Assembly (NCBI GenBank): GCA_938023735.1
Contig: CALJDK010000113.1
Span: 1 to 46,509 of the forward strand
Length of the DNA: 46,509 nt
DNA from: an uncultured Acidimicrobiales bacterium
GTDB lineage: Bacteria; Actinomycetota; Acidimicrobiia; Acidimicrobiales; SHLQ01
Direction of reading: 5' to 3'
The notes below the pieces were generated by a model. It did not search any database. It was not told the DNA's origin and saw only the letters and a program-made list of their open reading frames with translations. The position numbers were made by a program, and so were the translations under genes. Numbering within the stretch: position 1 is the first letter of the stretch; each line of letters starts with the position of its first letter. This document shows, one piece after another, positions 42,819 through 46,509 of the stretch.

Positions 42819-42907
42819 GGTGCCTGGAACCAGAAGCATGAAAGGTACCTGGCACCAGGGGGCCGAAAGGTACCTGGCACCTTTTAGGGGGTTTGGTGCC
42901 AGGTACA
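42819..42907. repeat. Array of 13-bp near-palindromes at the L,D-transpeptidase / pheT junction
   Basis: GGTGCCTGGAACC at 42819-42831, GGTACCTGGCACC at 42844-42856 and 42869-42881 (the latter followed by TTTT), and GGTGCCAGGTACA at 42895-42907. The last two form a 12-bp stem (42870-42881 with 42895-42906). The genes on either side converge, so this is likely a bidirectional terminator of the same family as 37303-37418. Confidence 0.75.
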
Positions 42908-42926
42908 AAAGTTCATTTGGGCGGTT

Positions 42927-45320
42927 TTAGCGGAGTTGGGCGTTGTGGTTTTTTGCTACGGCGTCGATTACTGCCTGGCGGAGGGTTCCCACTTCGTCGT
43001 CGGTGAGGGTTCGGTCGGTTGCCTGAAGCCGCAACGCATAGGTCAGGCTGCGGGCATCGGCGCCGACGCTCTCGCCCCGGTAGGTATCGAACAGCGAGCA
43101 ATCGACCAACAGGTCGCCAGCTGACTTCTTGATGGTCGTCGCCACTGACGCAGCGCTCACATCGTTTGCCACAACAAAGGCCAGATCGATATCGCTGGAG
43201 GGGAACTTGCTGACCCGGCGATAGTTCTTCTTGCCATGAGGGCCGTTGAGAACCGCACCCAAATCGAGCTGGATCCAACCAACCCGCCCACTGACACCAA
43301 ACGCCTCGGCCACCGCGGGGTCTACTTCGCCGACCTCGCCTCGATGCTTCCCGGCAATAAATACTTCGGCCGAACGGGTGGGATGCAAGCCGGCAGGCTC
43401 CGCACTTCGTAGCTGCACGTTCGGCAGGCTGAGTTCGGTTTCGAGAAGGTCGAGCATCGCTACCGCCGACGTCGCGTCTCCCCCGGCGATGGCCACACAA
43501 AGCGCTTCGCGCTCGTCGGGCAACAAACTCTCGTCGCCATGGGTCGGCTCGGCCTTTGGATCCTTCGGCAGGTAAATGTGGCCGATCTCGAACAACGAAA
43601 CCGGTCCCGATCGGTGCGACTGGTTGTAGGCAACGGTCTTGAGTTGTCCTGGAAGCAGCGAGGTACGAAGCACCGACTCCTCGTGCACGATGGGGTTCGA
43701 CAACGTGACGCCGTGTTCATCGAGACCGGCCTTGGCTAGATCGCCAGGGGCCAGGAACGGCATGGGCTGGGTCTCGTCGCAACCGGCACCTACCAAGATC
43801 TCTCGGACCCGGCGGCGATCCTTCTGGTAGTCAGAAAGCATGCCTGGTTCGATGCCTTTGGGCACGGTGCGCGGGATGTTCTCGTAACCAAAGAGCCGTC
43901 CGACTTCCTCGGAGACATCGGTCTCGGTCTGGGTGTCCCATCGCCACGTGGGGATGGTGACGTCGAGGTCATCGCCTGCCGCCGACGTCTCGAAGCCGAT
44001 CGACTCGAGGTGATCGGACATCTCCTCGGCGGACAAGTCGGTTCCAAGGAGTCCGTTTACCTTTGCGGGCCGAACTCGGATGGGGGTTCGGTCGGGAGTG
44101 TCGCCCGACTCGTCGATCTGGCCGCCCACAATCATTGCGCCCGAATCGGCGATGAGTTGCCCAAAGCGCCGCATGGCACGATCCATGTTTTCGCCATAGT
44201 CGACGCCTCGCCGGTATCGCACCGACGCCTCGCTCGGCAGATTGAGCCGCTTCACCGTGCGGCTGATGGACGGTGGATCCCACCAAGCCATCTCGAGCAG
44301 CACATCGGTGGTGGTATCGCCGATTTCGGTGCTCTGACCACCCATGACACCGGCAATGCCAATGGCATCGTCGGCGCCATTAGCAATGACACCGTCGATA
44401 TCAATGAGTTGGCGTTCGACGCCGTCGAGCGTGACGAGAGATTCGCCCCCTGCCCGAGAGCGGCGGACCCGCAGGTGACCGTTGGGAACCAGGTTGAGAT
44501 CGTAGGTGTGGTTGGGTTGGCCGAGTTCGAGCATCACATAGTTGGAGATGTCGACCACGCTGTTGATGGGTCGCATTCCCAGCGCCGTAAGCCGGTTGGC
44601 CATCCACTGAGGCGAGTCGCCGACGGTGACATTGCGAATCACCCGGGCGAGAAAGCGGCCGCAGAGCGACGGATCGAGAATCTCAACCTTTGCCAGGTCG
44701 GTCACCTGCTCCGCCACTTCTTCGATCGAGGGCTCAGGGAACGAGAACGGAATGCCGAGGCCGGCGGCAAGATCGCGGGCCACACCAGCAACCGACATGG
44801 CATCGGGGCGGTTGGCGTTGACCTCAAGATCCCACATGATGTCTTCGCTGATTCCAAGCGCTTCGTTGATGGGGGAACCGAGCTTGGACTCGTCGGCGGA
44901 TCCGGTGAGTAGATAGATGCCGTCGTGATCGTCGCCGAAGCCAAGCTCGGCCGCCGAGCAGCACATCCCGTTGGACATCTCACCACGCATCTTGCGTTGG
45001 GCGATCTCCATGCCGTTCGGCATGACCGTACCGATGGTGGCGAACGGAATGAGATCCCCCACCGACATATTGAACGCACCGCAGGCCACCTGCAACGCCT
45101 CACCATCGCCGGCGTCGACATCGACAAGTTGAATCTTGTCGGCATCGGGGTGGGGCCGCAGGTCGAGGACCTTGGCCAGCACTACCCCATCGACGCCCTT
45201 GCCAGTTACCGACATCTCTTCGACCGCCAGGCCAAGGGCGCTCAGCTTTTCGCCAAGCTCGACCGGATCGCCGTCGATATCGGGCGCGAATTCGCGCAAC
45301 CAGGAAAGAAGAACCTTCAT
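42927..45320 (-). CDS. pheT: Phenylalanyl-tRNA synthetase beta subunit
   Basis: Partner of PheS in the alpha2-beta2 enzyme that charges tRNA-Phe. 797 residues in the normal order: tRNA-binding EMAP-like domain (about 40-150, DLRPHPDADKIQLVDVDAG); B3/B4 editing domain (NSVVDISNYVMLELGQPNHTYDL); B5 (VRPAKVNGLLGTDLSAEEM); a core domain resembling class II; and the C-terminal FDX-ACB anticodon domain (RVSKFPSSDIDLAFVVANDVS). The ATG overlaps the pheS stop by one base (TAATG). The frame is open upstream to 45506, but MKVLLSWLREF is the family start. Confidence 0.97.
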   Translation of the reverse strand: MKVLLSWLREFAPDIDGDPVELGEKLSALGLAVEEMSVTGKGVDGVVLAKVLDLRPHPDADKIQLVDVDAGDGEALQVACGAFNMSVGDLIPFATIGTVMPNGMEIAQRKMRGEMSNGMCCSAAELGFGDDHDGIYLLTGSADESKLGSPINEALGISEDIMWDLEVNANRPDAMSVAGVARDLAAGLGIPFSFPEPSIEEVAEQVTDLAKVEILDPSLCGRFLARVIRNVTVGDSPQWMANRLTALGMRPINSVVDISNYVMLELGQPNHTYDLNLVPNGHLRVRRSRAGGESLVTLDGVERQLIDIDGVIANGADDAIGIAGVMGGQSTEIGDTTTDVLLEMAWWDPPSISRTVKRLNLPSEASVRYRRGVDYGENMDRAMRRFGQLIADSGAMIVGGQIDESGDTPDRTPIRVRPAKVNGLLGTDLSAEEMSDHLESIGFETSAAGDDLDVTIPTWRWDTQTETDVSEEVGRLFGYENIPRTVPKGIEPGMLSDYQKDRRRVREILVGAGCDETQPMPFLAPGDLAKAGLDEHGVTLSNPIVHEESVLRTSLLPGQLKTVAYNQSHRSGPVSLFEIGHIYLPKDPKAEPTHGDESLLPDEREALCVAIAGGDATSAVAMLDLLETELSLPNVQLRSAEPAGLHPTRSAEVFIAGKHRGEVGEVDPAVAEAFGVSGRVGWIQLDLGAVLNGPHGKKNYRRVSKFPSSDIDLAFVVANDVSAASVATTIKKSAGDLLVDCSLFDTYRGESVGADARSLTYALRLQATDRTLTDDEVGTLRQAVIDAVAKNHNAQLR

Positions 45321-46330
45321 TAGAACTGCCTCAGGAAACGGACGTCGTTGTTGACGAGTTCGCGGATGTCGTCGAGTTGATAGCGCATGACTGCCAGCCG
45401 GTCGATGCCGAAGCCAAATGCAAACCCTTGCCACTCGTCGGGATCGATGCCGCAGTTGCGAAGCACTTGCGGGTTCACCATTCCGCAACCACCAAGTTCG
45501 AGCCACGAACCATCGGCTCGCGAAATATCGAACTCGGCCGACGGTTCGGTAAAGGGAAAGTAGGAAGGCCGAAGGCGAGTCTTTACATCGTGACCAAAGA
45601 ACGCCTTCACGAAGGCATCGATGGTGCCCGAGAGATCGCCGAGCGTGATTCCCTTATCGATCACCAACCCCTCGATCTGGTTGAAGGCGGGCAGGTGCGT
45701 TGCGTCGGCCACATCGGTTCGAAAGGTTCGACCGGGAGCCACGATGTAAATGGGCGGCTCTTGATTCTCCATCGTGCGAATCTGCACCGGGGAAGTATGC
45801 GAGCGAAGCATGACCTGCTCAGGCTCGCCAAGGTCGACAAAGATGGTGTCGAAACTGCCCCGGGCTGGATGCCAGTCGGGGATATTGAGCGCCTCGAAGT
45901 TGTACCAGGCAGTTTCGACCTCGGGGCCTTCGGCAACCTGGAAGCCCATACCGACAAAGACATCCTCGAGGCGGTCGCGAGCCTGTGTAACCAGGTGATA
46001 GTGGCCTCGCTTCACCTCGTCGCGCAGTTCGGTGAGGTCGAGTCGCTCGTCTTCGAGTTGCGCCATACGGGCGACCTGAGAAAGCTCGGACCGGCGAGCT
46101 TCGGCGGCAGCTTCGATAGCCGACTTGGTGGTGTTGACCAACTGGCCAAACTCTTTCCGTTGCTCGGGTTCGAGGCCGCCCAACTGCTTCTTGAGCGACG
46201 CCAGGCTGCCCTTCTTCCCGAGCACCTCGGCTTCGACTGCTCCGAGCGCGTCGAGCGTTTCGGCAGAGCCAATGGCATCTTCGGCACCGGCTTGAAGATC
46301 GGTAAGTGTTTGTTGATTGAGTTCAGTCAT
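45320..46330 (-). CDS. pheS: Phenylalanyl-tRNA synthetase alpha subunit
   Basis: Catalytic subunit of PheRS, 336 residues from ATG 46330. N-terminal coiled coil (about 1-90) with LGKKGSLASLKKQLGGL; class II motif 2 in RTFRTDVADATHLPAFNQIEGLVID; SYFPFTEPSAEFDI; and motif 3 FAFGFGIDRLAVMRYQLDDIR. An in-frame GTG at 46375 would add 15 residues without family support. No ribosome-binding site is seen at either start. It is coupled to pheT. Confidence 0.96.
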   Translation of the reverse strand: MTELNQQTLTDLQAGAEDAIGSAETLDALGAVEAEVLGKKGSLASLKKQLGGLEPEQRKEFGQLVNTTKSAIEAAAEARRSELSQVARMAQLEDERLDLTELRDEVKRGHYHLVTQARDRLEDVFVGMGFQVAEGPEVETAWYNFEALNIPDWHPARGSFDTIFVDLGEPEQVMLRSHTSPVQIRTMENQEPPIYIVAPGRTFRTDVADATHLPAFNQIEGLVIDKGITLGDLSGTIDAFVKAFFGHDVKTRLRPSYFPFTEPSAEFDISRADGSWLELGGCGMVNPQVLRNCGIDPDEWQGFAFGFGIDRLAVMRYQLDDIRELVNNDVRFLRQF

Positions 46331-46404
46331 AGGCAGTGGGTTTGGATGGTGAGGGTAACTATCAAGGTAGGTCACGGCGCGGACCGAGCTTGGGCAATTT
46401 CGGG

Positions 46405-46509
46405 TTACACGTTGCGCTGGCGGAAGACCTCGTAGGCGAGCAGCGTCCCGGCCATGGCCACATTGAGCGACTCGGTGCGGCCGGCCATGGGAATTCGCAC
46501 CTGTTGGTC
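46405..46509 (-). CDS. SpoU/TrmH-family RNA 2'-O-methyltransferase (C-terminal end only)
   Basis: Only the last 34 codons and the stop are inside the window: VRIPMAGRTESLNVAMAGTLLAYEVFRQ. This is motif 3 of the SPOUT methyltransferases, where the knotted SAM site is closed by SLNV(A/S)xA. A SpoU-type gene just before pheS-pheT is a common bacterial arrangement. The substrate (tRNA or rRNA) cannot be told from this end. Confidence 0.85.
   Translation of the reverse strand, partial: DQQVRIPMAGRTESLNVAMAGTLLAYEVFRQRNV

Overview
The window looks like chromosomal core DNA of a high-GC actinobacterium, most likely class Acidimicrobiia (inference). The signs are: the gene order argS-lysA-hom-thrC-thrB-rho-rpmE-prfA-prmC-tsaC ... 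glyA-wecA-like; the mostly actinobacterial trio histidine phosphatase / DUF3090 / SCO1664-type kinase-like protein; a MurA with Asp in place of the fosfomycin-reactive Cys; a coenzyme-F420-type FrhB protein; and several TANNNT-N6/7-start-codon (leaderless) promoters. No transposase, phage gene or CRISPR array is visible. No stretch over 300 bases lacks a gene.

Layout. 1-2469: a lipid-linked sugar transferase (cut by the window edge) and glyA, leftward. 2690-11055: a sugar-nucleotide and cell-surface block with a GNAT-like protein, UDP-glucose dehydrogenase and a UXS-like decarboxylase (leftward), a SAF-domain oxidoreductase plus RmlC-like epimerase (rightward), ylxP, a secreted RTX/cadherin-like protein behind a flagellar-type sigma-28 promoter, and rfbF. 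This block separates tsaC from glyA, which are usually close in actinobacteria. 11195-24984: a long leftward run for aspartate-family amino acids (lysA, hom, thrC, thrB), transcription termination (rho), translation (argS, rpmE, prfA, prmC) and tRNA modification (tsaC). It is interrupted by one rightward gene, a kinase-fold membrane protein lacking the ATP-anchoring Lys. 25122-25193: tRNA-Arg(CCG). 25217-27653: a three-gene, ATGA-coupled cobinamide-salvage operon (cbiZ-cbiB-cobC).

27774-33987 runs rightward: an old-yellow-enzyme-type Fe-S flavoprotein, a 786-residue coiled-coil protein, an FrhB-type protein and a chorismate mutase. Then come a lipoprotein and UdgB (leftward), the phosphatase/DUF3090/kinase-like trio (rightward), a zinc-finger rhomboid protease and a NifU-C protein (leftward), a tiny membrane protein (rightward), murA (leftward), an MFS carrier and a lipoprotein L,D-transpeptidase (rightward). 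The window ends with pheT-pheS and the tail of a SpoU/TrmH methyltransferase, leftward.

The most notable non-coding signals are: (i) a family of 13-bp near-palindromes of the form GG-N-N-Y-C-W-G-R-N-M-C-C and relatives, clustered where genes converge (8255-8329, 37303-37418, 42819-42907) and once after rfbF (10182-10194); (ii) a near-consensus sigma-28 promoter ahead of the RTX protein; (iii) three TTTCAT repeats at exact 10-bp spacing over the start of the kinase-like gene; (iv) a set of leaderless promoters. All identifications come from reading motifs; no database search was run.
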